From Phycisphaerae bacterium (GTDB lineage Bacteria; Planctomycetota; Phycisphaerae; Sedimentisphaerales; Anaerobacaceae), in assembly GCA_012744475.1 (NCBI GenBank), contig JAAYBV010000031.1, positions 1 to 64,000 of the forward strand: a stretch of 64,000 bases of DNA, written 5' to 3'. Both the position numbers and the translations under genes were made by a program. The notes under the pieces are model-generated. The model saw only the letters and a program-made list of their open reading frames with translations. It was not told the origin of the DNA and did not search any database. Of the stretch, positions 25,466 through 33,175 are shown in pieces (position 1 is the stretch's first letter; every line of letters begins with the position of its first letter).

Positions 25466-25492
25466 ATTATTAGCCATACAAAACTCTGTCAA
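25464..25492 (-). promoter_or_regulatory. Promoter of the dtxR-feoA fusion gene
   Basis: TTGACA and TAATAT with a 17-base spacer on the minus strand. The first bases, TTGACAGAGTT, are the same as in the promoter of the second dtxR gene at 28442-28471. Confidence 0.6.
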
Positions 25493-25496
25493 GCAG

Positions 25497-25524
25497 AAAT
25501 CTCCGGCGGTGGTGAGATTTTTTT
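25497..25524. other. Hairpin between feoB and the DtxR-FeoA gene
   Basis: AAATCTC (25497-25503) and GAGATTT (25514-25520) form a 7-bp stem. The T-run follows on the plus strand, so as a terminator it points the wrong way for feoB. It may still end or stabilise the feoB message. Confidence 0.35.
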
Positions 25525-25532
25525 GCACACGG

Positions 25533-27593
25533 CTACAGCCAGAGCCGCCCAACCTGATAGACCAGCAGGGTCAATACGTAGGCCAGGGCGGTCAGGCCGA
25601 AGAACTGGAACAGGGCCCAGCCCCACGAGTTTGTCTCTTGCCGCGTCATCGCCACCGTGGCGATGCAGGGGGCGCTGACCAGGCAGAACAGCATCACGCA
25701 GAAGCCCACCAGAGGTGTGTAGTCGGCTCGAAGCTGCTCGCGCAGGCTTGGCGCCTCCTCGTCGGGACTCTCGACCGCGTAGATGATCCCCAATTGCGAG
25801 ACGAACAGCTCCTTGGCCGCCACTGAGCCGATCAGGGCCGTGCCGACCCTCCAGTCGAAACCGAGCGGCCGCAGGAGCGGCTCGACGGCCAAACCCACGC
25901 GTCCGACCGTCGAATACCGCAGACCTTCCTGGCGGGCCTCCTGTGCGCTCCGCCCTTCGAGCCGGTCCGCCGGCGGTTTCGGGAAGTTCATGGCAAACCA
26001 CAGCGCGATCGACACCGCAAGAATCACGGTGCCCGCCTTGCGGATGTAGAGCCATCCGCGCTGCCAAGTGTGTACGAGCACCCCCTTGCTGGTGGGCATT
26101 CGGTACGGCGGCAGCTCCATGACGAACGGCATCGTCTCGCCGCGAAAGACGGTCAATCGCAGCACCTTGGCGGCGACGATCCCCAGCGCGATCCCGATGA
26201 GGTAGATCAGCCAGAGCATGGGTCCCTGCCAGTGCGGCGGGAAGAACGCCGGGATGAACAGGGCGTATATCGTCAGCCGGGCGCCGCAGCTCATCAGCGG
26301 GATCACCATGATCGTCGTCAACTGGTTGCGGCGGTTGTCGAGGATGCGAGCGGCCATGATCGCCGGCACGGAACAGCCGAACCCGATCAGCATCGGAATG
26401 AAGCTCTTGCCGTGCAGGCCGATCTTGTGCATGATCCGGTCGATCACGAACGCCGCACGGGCCATGTAGCCCGTGTCCTCCAGCAGCGCAATGGCCATGA
26501 ACAGCAGCAGGATGTTGGGCAGGAACACCAGCACGCCGCCCACGCCGCCGATGACGCCGTCGACCAGCAGCGAACGCAGCCACTCCACATGGCCGTCCGA
26601 CCAATGGCTTGTGATCGCGTCCGCCAGCATCCCAAAGAAAGCCTCCAGCCAACCCATCGGGTAGCTTCCGATCTTGAAGGTCAGGAAGAAGACCACGTAC
26701 ATCAGCAGCAGGAAGATCGGCAGCCCCAGAACGCGGCTGGTCACCACCGCGTCGATCGTGTCACTGATGTCGTGACGCCGCTCGACCGAATTCTGGATCG
26801 TCTCCTGGCAGGCGCCCGAAATGAACCCGTACCGCCGGTCGGCCATGATGATCTCGGGCTCATCCCCCAGGATGGTGCGCAGGTGGACGACGCTTCGACC
26901 GACGACCTCCAGGACCTTCTGGTCATGGACCTTGGACATGACGTCCTCATCCTGCTCGAGCAGCTTGATCGCCAGCCATCGCCGGCCATACCTGGCGACC
27001 ACGTCGCCGTCGCTCCGGTCGAGGGCTTGCTGGATCTGAAGCAGCTTGTCTTCGATTTCCTGGCCATAGGTGACCCGATGGATTCGTTCCCGGCGCTCGG
27101 CGCCGGCGGTCTCGACGATGGCATCCAGCAATTCGGTCCGGCCCTGGCTCTTGTTGCCAACCGTCGGGACGATCCGCATCTCCAACAGTCGCGATAACTG
27201 ATCCAGGTCGAACTTCAAACCGCGTCGTTCGGCCAGGTCGCTCATGTTGAAGGCCAGCACCATGGGCACGTCCATCTCCATGATCTGCGTGGCGAGGTAC
27301 AGGTTGCGTTCCAGATTGCTGGCGTCGATGACGTCCACCACGACATCGGGCCGGTCTTCCTGAATGTGGTTGCGGGCAATCAGCTCCTCGGCCGAGTAAG
27401 CTGTCAGGCTGTACGTGCCGGGCAGATCGACGAACGTGATGCGCCAGTCGCGATGGATGCACTGGCCCTCCTTCTTCTCGACGGTCACGCCGGGGTAGTT
27501 GCCCACGTGCTGGTGTGCGCCGGTGAGCAAGTTGAACACGCTGGTCTTTCCGCTGTTCGGATTGCCCGCCAGCGCCACTGTGATGGACTTCAT
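25533..27593 (-). CDS. feoB: Ferrous iron transporter FeoB
   Basis: The 686-residue protein has an N-terminal GTPase (GNPNSGKTS at 10-18; DLPGTYSL; NMSD) and a guanine-dissociation-like helical part. About ten membrane helices follow, including the Gate regions with GFGCSVPAIMAARIL, VIPLMSCGARLTIY and VAAKELFVSQLG. It moves Fe2+ into the cytoplasm. Length is close to the usual 700 or more residues. The start ATG 27593 gives the family N-terminus; the ribosome site is weak (GGAG about 13 bases upstream). The gene has its own promoter with a DtxR box (27630-27647). It is flanked by feoA with one DtxR gene and by the DtxR-FeoA gene. Confidence 0.96.
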   Translation of the reverse strand: MKSITVALAGNPNSGKTSVFNLLTGAHQHVGNYPGVTVEKKEGQCIHRDWRITFVDLPGTYSLTAYSAEELIARNHIQEDRPDVVVDVIDASNLERNLYLATQIMEMDVPMVLAFNMSDLAERRGLKFDLDQLSRLLEMRIVPTVGNKSQGRTELLDAIVETAGAERRERIHRVTYGQEIEDKLLQIQQALDRSDGDVVARYGRRWLAIKLLEQDEDVMSKVHDQKVLEVVGRSVVHLRTILGDEPEIIMADRRYGFISGACQETIQNSVERRHDISDTIDAVVTSRVLGLPIFLLLMYVVFFLTFKIGSYPMGWLEAFFGMLADAITSHWSDGHVEWLRSLLVDGVIGGVGGVLVFLPNILLLFMAIALLEDTGYMARAAFVIDRIMHKIGLHGKSFIPMLIGFGCSVPAIMAARILDNRRNQLTTIMVIPLMSCGARLTIYALFIPAFFPPHWQGPMLWLIYLIGIALGIVAAKVLRLTVFRGETMPFVMELPPYRMPTSKGVLVHTWQRGWLYIRKAGTVILAVSIALWFAMNFPKPPADRLEGRSAQEARQEGLRYSTVGRVGLAVEPLLRPLGFDWRVGTALIGSVAAKELFVSQLGIIYAVESPDEEAPSLREQLRADYTPLVGFCVMLFCLVSAPCIATVAMTRQETNSWGWALFQFFGLTALAYVLTLLVYQVGRLWL

Positions 27594-27629
27594 AGACACT
27601 GCCTGAATCTCCAAGTCGGGCCCGCAAAA

Positions 27630-27647
27630 AGTTAGGGGCACCGAACT
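27630..27647 (-). promoter_or_regulatory. DtxR-type operator at the feoB promoter
   Basis: The plus strand reads AGTTAGGGGCACCGAACT, an imperfect version of the 28447-28464 box. On the minus strand TTGTGC, a 17-base spacer and TAACTT (27629-27634) form the promoter, and the box covers its spacer and -10 end. Confidence 0.6.
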
Positions 27648-27680
27648 ATATGCACAAAAAAAGAGGACTCCTTTGTCCCG

Positions 27681-27932
27681 TTACTTGACGAGAATCTTCT
27701 GAGCAACTCCCCTGCCCAGAACGACTTTGGCCTCTTTGACAATCAGCACGAACGGCCCGGGATGTCCGTTGCTGACGACCCTCAGTTCCGCGTTGGGCAC
27801 CAGCCCCATGGACGCCAGGCGGTTGTTGAGCCCCCGTCCGGCGTCGATCCGAACGAGGCGCACGCGCTCGCCGGCCTTGGCCGTCGACAAGGGTCGCGTC
27901 TGTTTCTCCTGCACTCCAATGCTCTGACTCAT
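27681..27932 (-). CDS. feoA: FeoA family protein
   Basis: The 83-residue protein is an SH3-like FeoA domain (STAKAGERVRLVRIDAGRG, LASMGLVPNAELRVV) with a 10-residue N-terminal extension. FeoA supports FeoB-dependent iron uptake. Its start overlaps the stop of the upstream dtxR gene (ATGA, 27929-27932), so the two are translationally coupled. Confidence 0.9.
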   Translation of the reverse strand: MSQSIGVQEKQTRPLSTAKAGERVRLVRIDAGRGLNNRLASMGLVPNAELRVVSNGHPGPFVLIVKEAKVVLGRGVAQKILVK

Positions 27933-28408
27933 GCCTGTGCCTTGCGGGCCTTGGCGCCCGATCTGCTCTTGTGGAACTGACGGAACTCCTCGGCTACATC
28001 GCGGCCGTTGCGGTGGCTTTCCGTCACGTACTTGATGAAACTCAGCAGGCGTCCGATGATCTCCGGACCCAGCGCGTGCTCTGCCTTGCAGGCCGCCTGC
28101 TGGGCAACGTCCGCGTCCACCCCAAGCACGTTGACGAAGAACGACTTGAGGATATTGTGCTTTCGCACGACCTCGGCCGCGAGAGTCCGGCCCGGCTCGG
28201 TCAACGTGATGCAGCCGTATGGCCGGTAGTTGGCCAGGCCCTTTTCGCGGAGGGCCTGGAGCGCCCCGGTTACCGAAGACCGCGCAACGCTCAGCGTCTC
28301 GGCGATATCCTTGCTCCGCGCCCCTTCCGACTCGCCCGCCAGATTGAAAATGGCTTCGAGGTAATCTTCGAGCGAGGCGCTGAGCTGTGGTTCTGATTCG
28401 GTCTTCAT
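27929..28408 (-). CDS. DtxR-family metal-dependent regulator
   Basis: The 159-residue protein has the winged-helix domain (ASLEDYLEAIFNLAGESEG, VARSSVTGALQALREKG) and a dimerisation domain with ligand-bearing EHALGPEIIGRL. It stops without the SH3-like third domain, which is instead encoded as separate FeoA next door. It ends in a basic tail. It carries a perfect DtxR palindrome inside its promoter and is coupled to feoA. Paralogue of the 24728 protein; both likely sense Fe2+, though Mn2+ cannot be excluded. Confidence 0.9.
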   Translation of the reverse strand: MKTESEPQLSASLEDYLEAIFNLAGESEGARSKDIAETLSVARSSVTGALQALREKGLANYRPYGCITLTEPGRTLAAEVVRKHNILKSFFVNVLGVDADVAQQAACKAEHALGPEIIGRLLSFIKYVTESHRNGRDVAEEFRQFHKSRSGAKARKAQA

Positions 28409-28441
28409 CGTTTCGTCCGGTCAGCAACGACCAAAACATAC

Positions 28442-28471
28442 AGGATAGTTAGGGACCCCTAACTCTGTCAA
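28442..28471 (-). promoter_or_regulatory. Promoter of the dtxR-feoA operon
   Basis: On the minus strand TTGACA (28466-28471) and TATCCT (28442-28447) are separated by 18 bases. The DtxR palindrome 28447-28464 fills the spacer. Confidence 0.7.
28447..28464 (-). promoter_or_regulatory. DtxR-type operator, perfect palindrome AGTTAGGGACCCCTAACT
   Basis: The arms AGTTAGGG and CCCTAACT are exact reverse complements with two centre bases, close to the TTAGG-N4-CCTAA core of DtxR/IdeR boxes. The location between -35 and -10 is a typical repressor position. Confidence 0.8.
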
Positions 28472-28601
28472 GGGTCCGTTTCGGATTTCCGGGAAATTGT
28501 GAGGAGTCTCGGAACGCCGCCAAGCTCCATCCGATAATACGCGATGCGTCGCACCGCCGGCCCCAGAACCCGTCCCACCGGCCGAATTCCGAAAAAAACG
28601 C

Positions 28602-28630
28602 TTGTTCGCCTGCCCGCACGACACTACAAT
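28602..28630 (+). promoter_or_regulatory. Promoter of tRNA-Pro
   Basis: TTGTTC (28602-28607), a 17-base spacer and TACAAT (28625-28630). Transcription would start about 7 bases before the tRNA. Confidence 0.5.
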
Positions 28631-28643
28631 GACCCTTGTCGCT

Positions 28644-28718
28644 CGGGGCGTGGCGCAGTTTGGCTAGCGCGCTTGACTGGGGGTCAAGAGGTCGCAGGTT
28701 CAAGTCCTGTCGCCCCGA
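28644..28718 (+). tRNA. tRNA-Pro (anticodon GGG)
   Basis: The acceptor stem CGGGGCG (28644-28650) pairs with CGCCCCG (28711-28717). The anticodon stem CTTGA/TCAAG holds the loop CTGGGGG, with T at 33 and anticodon GGG. The T-arm has GGTTCAAGTCC. CCA is not encoded. Its 3' half is antisense to the end of the cusA-like gene. Confidence 0.95.
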
Positions 28719-31700
28719 TTGTCCCAATTCCTTGCCCATCTGCGGGTCTTTGCATGGCTCGGCCCATCTGTTGTCTTGCCGTTCCGCTTGCTTTCGCTTC
28801 CTGGAGTGCGCAGTAGAGGACCGGAACGATGAGCATCGTAAGGATTTCGATGGTCATGCCGCCGAAGGAGGGGATGGCCATCGGGACCATGATGTCCGAG
28901 CCGCGGCCGGACGAGCCCAGAACAGGAATCAGCGCCAGGATCGTGGTGGCCGTGGTCATCAAAGCCGCTCGGACTCGCCGCTTGCCGGCCTGTACCGTCG
29001 CCTCGCGGATCTCCGCCACGGTCTGTGGCTTGTGCCGTTCGAACGCCTGTTTCAGGTACGTTCCCATCACAACGCCGTCGTCGTCTGCGATGCCGAACAG
29101 GGCAAGGAAGCCGACCCACACAGCGACGCTCAGGTTGATTGGATGAATCCGAAAGAGCCCCCGCAGGTTCGTGCCAAAGATGCTGAAGTCGAGGAACCAG
29201 TCGCGGCCGTACAGCCAGATCAGCAGGAAGGCCCCCGACCATGCCACCATCACCCCAACGAAGACCAGCAAGGTCAGCGGGACACTCCGGAACTGCATAT
29301 ACAGAACAAGGAAGATGGTGAACAAGGAGAGCGGCACCAGCAGTCTGAGGGTCTTGTTGGCGTGAAGCTGGTTCTCGTACGATCCCGCAAAGGTGATCGT
29401 CACGCCGACCGGCCGTATGAACTCGCCGCGAGCCTCTTTTCCCTGAATGAGTCGCCCCGCCGCCTCCACGACATCCACCTCGGCGACCCCCGCCACCTTG
29501 TCGAACAGCACGTAGCCCACGAGAGACGTATCCTCGCTCTTGATCATCTCCGGCCCGCGGACATACTGAATCTGCGCCAGTTGGACCAGAGGGATCTGGA
29601 CGCCGTCGAGCGAGGGGACCAGCACCCGCTCAAGGGCTTCGATGTTGTCACGCAACTCCCGTTGGTAACGAACGCGCACCGGGAATCTCCGGCGGCCCTC
29701 CACGATCGTCGTCCCCTTGATCCCTCCGACGGCCACTTCGAGGACATCCTGGAACTGCTGGATGGGCACACCATAACGGGCCAGCGCCTGGCGGTCGGGA
29801 ACAATCTCCAGATAGGGTTTGCCAACGATTCGGTCGGCGACGACGGTGGCCGGATCGATGCTCGGGACTTCCTTAAGCATCCGCTCGATCTCAAGGCCCA
29901 CGGCTTCAATGGTCGCCAGGTCGGGTCCTTTGATCTTGACGCCCATGGCCGCCCGCATTCCGCTCTGTAACATTACGACCCGGGCGGCAATCGGCTGCAG
30001 CTTGGGAGCCGACGTCGTTCCCGGAATCTCAGCGGCCGTGGCGATCTCCCGCCAGATGTCATCGGGCGATTGGACGTGGCTTCGCCACTGCCGGTATGGC
30101 CGGCCATGTGGATCGGGGATCAATCGGCCGTTCGCGTCGCGGGGATACTCGCCCATCACACGGTCATACCGGAAGGTGAGTCGCCGGCCATCCTGGTCGA
30201 CCACGTACTCGTTCTTGTAGTTGATCACGGTCTCGATCATGCCGATGGGCGCCGGGTCCAGAGCGGATTCCACCCGCCCGATCTTGCCGACGACGGACTC
30301 GACTTCCGGGATCGAGCCGATTGCGATGTCCTGCTTCTGCACAACGTCCAGGGCCTCGCCGATGGAGGCATGAGGCATCGTCGTCGGCATGTACAGGAAC
30401 GACCCCTCGTCGAGCGGCGGCATGAACTCCTTGCCCAATCCGGGGAACGTGTGCTTTGCGACAGCCCACAGCCGATTGGCCCGAAGCCCCTGCGGCACAA
30501 AGGCGAATACCCGGTCGAAGCCCAACCAGATCATCGCGCCAAGCACAAGCAATGTCGCGGGAATAGACAGAAATGCGAGCTTGTGATTCAGGCACCATCG
30601 TAAGATGTGGGGATAGAACCGCTCGAACAGCAGGATGAACGCCATGAGAATGCCGATCAATCCGCCGACAAAGAGGAGATTCCGTACAAGACCCTTCTGC
30701 GGCCCCAGCGGCTCCCAATCCATCGTCAGCAACAGTCCGACTACCGCAAGGACAACCACGTTGGCCGCATAGGGCGCCATGTCGTTCATTCGACGAGGCA
30801 GCACGCTTTTGGACAATTGATAGACGGCAAACCCAATCAGGGCCGCCGCAACCAGCCAACTGAGCATCCGCCCTACCACCAGGGCTGCAACGATCAGCGA
30901 AACGTACACCACCACCCGACCGGACTTTCCGCCGATCTTTCGGGGAAAGAACAGCAGGTGCGCCGCCGGGGGGATGATCGTCAGGGCCACGACAATCGAG
31001 GCAAACAGCGCGAAGGTCTTGGTGAAGGCCAGCGGTCTGAACAGCTTGCCCTCCGGCCCCGTCATGAAGAAGACGGGGAGGAAGCTGATGATCGTCGAGG
31101 CAACGGCGGACAGAACCGCGCCGCCCACTTCGCTGGCCGCACGGTGAATCACTTCGGCGCGAGACATATCCGGCGGGTCTTCCTCAAGGTGCCGCAGGAT
31201 GTTCTCGGAGATCACAATCCCCATATCGACGATGGTGCCAACGGCGATCGCAATGCCGGCCAGCGATACGACGTTCGCATCCACGGAGAACGCCTTCATC
31301 ACAATGAAGCAACCGAGCACGGCCAACGGCATGACCGCGCTGATCATGATGCTGCTGCGAAGGTGCATCACCATGATGATGATTACGATAGCCGTGACCA
31401 GGATCTCCTGATACACGGCGTCGTTGAGCGTGCCCAGGGTCTCATAGATCAAGCCGGTGCGGTCGTAGAACGGCACGACGGAAACCTGGCTTCGCGTCAC
31501 CCAGGTGGGCCATTGCCCTTGCGGCGTTCGTCGCAGGTACTCCAGCCACGCTGACTGGTTCAGGACGGCACGTTCGTACGCATCGAACCCCTGCTGTCGC
31601 GCGAAGTCGCCGATCTGCTGAGCGGGAATCGCCGGATCGGTGATGACCGCCTTGGCAGGCAGGGCCGGTCCCAACTCGGCGATGGTTCGCTTGACGCTCT

Positions 31701-32724
31701 TGATCACGTCCAGAGGGTTGGAAGCGTAGCGAGCCACCACGACTCCCCCCACGGCCTCCGCACCCTGCTTGTCGAGGGCGCCGCGCCGGGGTTCCGGACC
31801 GAGAGACACCTTCGCGACGTGCCGGACGAGGATGGGGACATTCTCATTCGTCTTGATCACGCTGTTCTCGATGTCCTCGACGCTCTTGACGAAGCCGAGT
31901 CCGCGAATCAGATATTCCACGCGGTTCAGCTCGATGGTCTGCGCGCCCACGTCGATGTTGGACCGCCTGACGGCCTCGAACACCTCGTCGATGCCGACCT
32001 TGTACGCCCGCATGGCGTCCGGGTCTACATCGACCTGGTACTCCCGCACAAAGCCGCCGACCGAGGCAACCTCGCTGACGCCGGAGGCCGACCGCAGCGT
32101 CTGTCTCACCTGCCAATCCTGAACGGTCCGAAGTTCTTCGAGGTCCCAGCCTCCGGTGACGTTGCCGTTCGGGTCGCGTCCCTCCAGCGTGTACCAGAAG
32201 ATCTGCCCGAGCGCCGTGGCGTCCGGGCCAAGGGTCGGCTGTACCCCCTCCGGAAGCGTGCCCGCAGGCAGGCTGCTGAGCTTTTCGAGCACCCGGCTGC
32301 GGGTCCAGTAGAAATCCCTGCCCTCGATCAGCCTCTCGGCAAACGAGAACTCTTCGAAGATGATGTAGATGGACGAGAACCCGAACATCGACGTGCTGCG
32401 GATGGTCCTGATGCCGGGGATGCCCAGCAAGGCTGTGGTGAGCGGATAGGTGACCTGATCTTCCACGTCGCCCGGCGAGCGGCCGGGCCATTCGGTAAAG
32501 ACGATCTGCTGGTTCTCGCCGATGTCCGGAATGGCGTCGACCGCTACGGGATTGCGGGGAAACGACTTGCACTCCCAGTCGAACGGAGCGACATGAATCC
32601 CCCACGTAACGAGAAACAAGGTGACCAGGCCGACAATCAGCTTGTTGTAGATGCAGAAGCCCAAAACCCTCCCCACCAGGGACTTCTGCTCCGGGATCGG
32701 CTCGTACTTGCTCTCGTTTGGCAC
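28684..32724 (-). CDS. cusA: Heavy-metal RND efflux pump, CusA/CzcA type
   Basis: The roughly 1346-residue inner-membrane pump is longer than the usual 1040. Extra membrane segments and a soluble stretch lie in the middle (about residues 620-700), after the first half with RND motif VVSLAGIAIAVGTIVDMGIV. The second half holds FALFGIADDDGVVMGTYLKQ. The N-terminus has SFPRNPVAVDAIPDIGENQQ and EWPGRSPGDVEDQVTYPLT, typical of CusA/CzcA. The start is uncertain: GTG 32724 with GTGAGG upstream, or GTG 32736. The last dozen or so residues (GATGLEPATS) are the antisense translation of tRNA-Pro, so the true C-terminus ends inside the tRNA gene. With CusB and TolC neighbours it exports Cu+/Ag+ or similar metals. 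Confidence 0.92.
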   Translation of the reverse strand: MPNESKYEPIPEQKSLVGRVLGFCIYNKLIVGLVTLFLVTWGIHVAPFDWECKSFPRNPVAVDAIPDIGENQQIVFTEWPGRSPGDVEDQVTYPLTTALLGIPGIRTIRSTSMFGFSSIYIIFEEFSFAERLIEGRDFYWTRSRVLEKLSSLPAGTLPEGVQPTLGPDATALGQIFWYTLEGRDPNGNVTGGWDLEELRTVQDWQVRQTLRSASGVSEVASVGGFVREYQVDVDPDAMRAYKVGIDEVFEAVRRSNIDVGAQTIELNRVEYLIRGLGFVKSVEDIENSVIKTNENVPILVRHVAKVSLGPEPRRGALDKQGAEAVGGVVVARYASNPLDVIKSVKRTIAELGPALPAKAVITDPAIPAQQIGDFARQQGFDAYERAVLNQSAWLEYLRRTPQGQWPTWVTRSQVSVVPFYDRTGLIYETLGTLNDAVYQEILVTAIVIIIMVMHLRSSIMISAVMPLAVLGCFIVMKAFSVDANVVSLAGIAIAVGTIVDMGIVISENILRHLEEDPPDMSRAEVIHRAASEVGGAVLSAVASTIISFLPVFFMTGPEGKLFRPLAFTKTFALFASIVVALTIIPPAAHLLFFPRKIGGKSGRVVVYVSLIVAALVVGRMLSWLVAAALIGFAVYQLSKSVLPRRMNDMAPYAANVVVLAVVGLLLTMDWEPLGPQKGLVRNLLFVGGLIGILMAFILLFERFYPHILRWCLNHKLAFLSIPATLLVLGAMIWLGFDRVFAFVPQGLRANRLWAVAKHTFPGLGKEFMPPLDEGSFLYMPTTMPHASIGEALDVVQKQDIAIGSIPEVESVVGKIGRVESALDPAPIGMIETVINYKNEYVVDQDGRRLTFRYDRVMGEYPRDANGRLIPDPHGRPYRQWRSHVQSPDDIWREIATAAEIPGTTSAPKLQPIAARVVMLQSGMRAAMGVKIKGPDLATIEAVGLEIERMLKEVPSIDPATVVADRIVGKPYLEIVPDRQALARYGVPIQQFQDVLEVAVGGIKGTTIVEGRRRFPVRVRYQRELRDNIEALERVLVPSLDGVQIPLVQLAQIQYVRGPEMIKSEDTSLVGYVLFDKVAGVAEVDVVEAAGRLIQGKEARGEFIRPVGVTITFAGSYENQLHANKTLRLLVPLSLFTIFLVLYMQFRSVPLTLLVFVGVMVAWSGAFLLIWLYGRDWFLDFSIFGTNLRGLFRIHPINLSVAVWVGFLALFGIADDDGVVMGTYLKQAFERHKPQTVAEIREATVQAGKRRVRAALMTTATTILALIPVLGSSGRGSDIMVPMAIPSFGGMTIEILTMLIVPVLYCALQEAKASGTARQQMGRAMQRPADGQGIGTIGATGLEPATS

Positions 32725-32767
32725 GTGGAACCTCACGCTCGACTACGTGTGCGCTGCGGACGCCGCA

Positions 32768-33142
32768 TCAGTTCTGAAACTGAGGCAGCTTCGCGATATA
32801 CTTCTCCGGGTCGGCCAGAAACTCTTCCGGACAGGCCTTGCAGCAGAAATAGACCTTCTTGCCCTTGTACTCGACAAAGACGGCCTTGTTGATCGGGTTG
32901 CCTTCCATGACGGGACAGGTCGTCTGTTCGGCTGTAGCCACAACGTGATCGGCTGCTTCTGGGGAGGTTTCTTTGGCCGCCGTGGCAGCCTGGTCCCTCT
33001 GTGACGCAGTAGCGGCCTGGTTCGGCTGGGCCTGCTGGGCCATAGGCTCCTGTTTCTTGCAGCCCTGAGCGACAAACAATGCAATGACAGCCACACCTAC
33101 CACACTCAGGGTCGCCTGCAATGGTCTTCTTGCGATCTTCAT
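32768..33142 (-). CDS. YHS-domain lipoprotein
   Basis: The 124-residue protein has a lipoprotein signal with FVAQGC, a Gln/Ala-rich linker, and a C-terminal YHS domain: CPVMEGNPINKAVFVEYKGK and VYFCCKACPEEFLADPEKYI. YHS domains bind copper or other metals in periplasmic chaperones. ATG 33142 follows AAGGAG. It lies between cusB and cusA in the operon, so it probably hands metal to the pump (inference). Confidence 0.85.
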   Translation of the reverse strand: MKIARRPLQATLSVVGVAVIALFVAQGCKKQEPMAQQAQPNQAATASQRDQAATAAKETSPEAADHVVATAEQTTCPVMEGNPINKAVFVEYKGKKVYFCCKACPEEFLADPEKYIAKLPQFQN

Positions 33143-33175
33143 GGTATTCTCCTTCTCGGCGAACCACTTCGCCGT

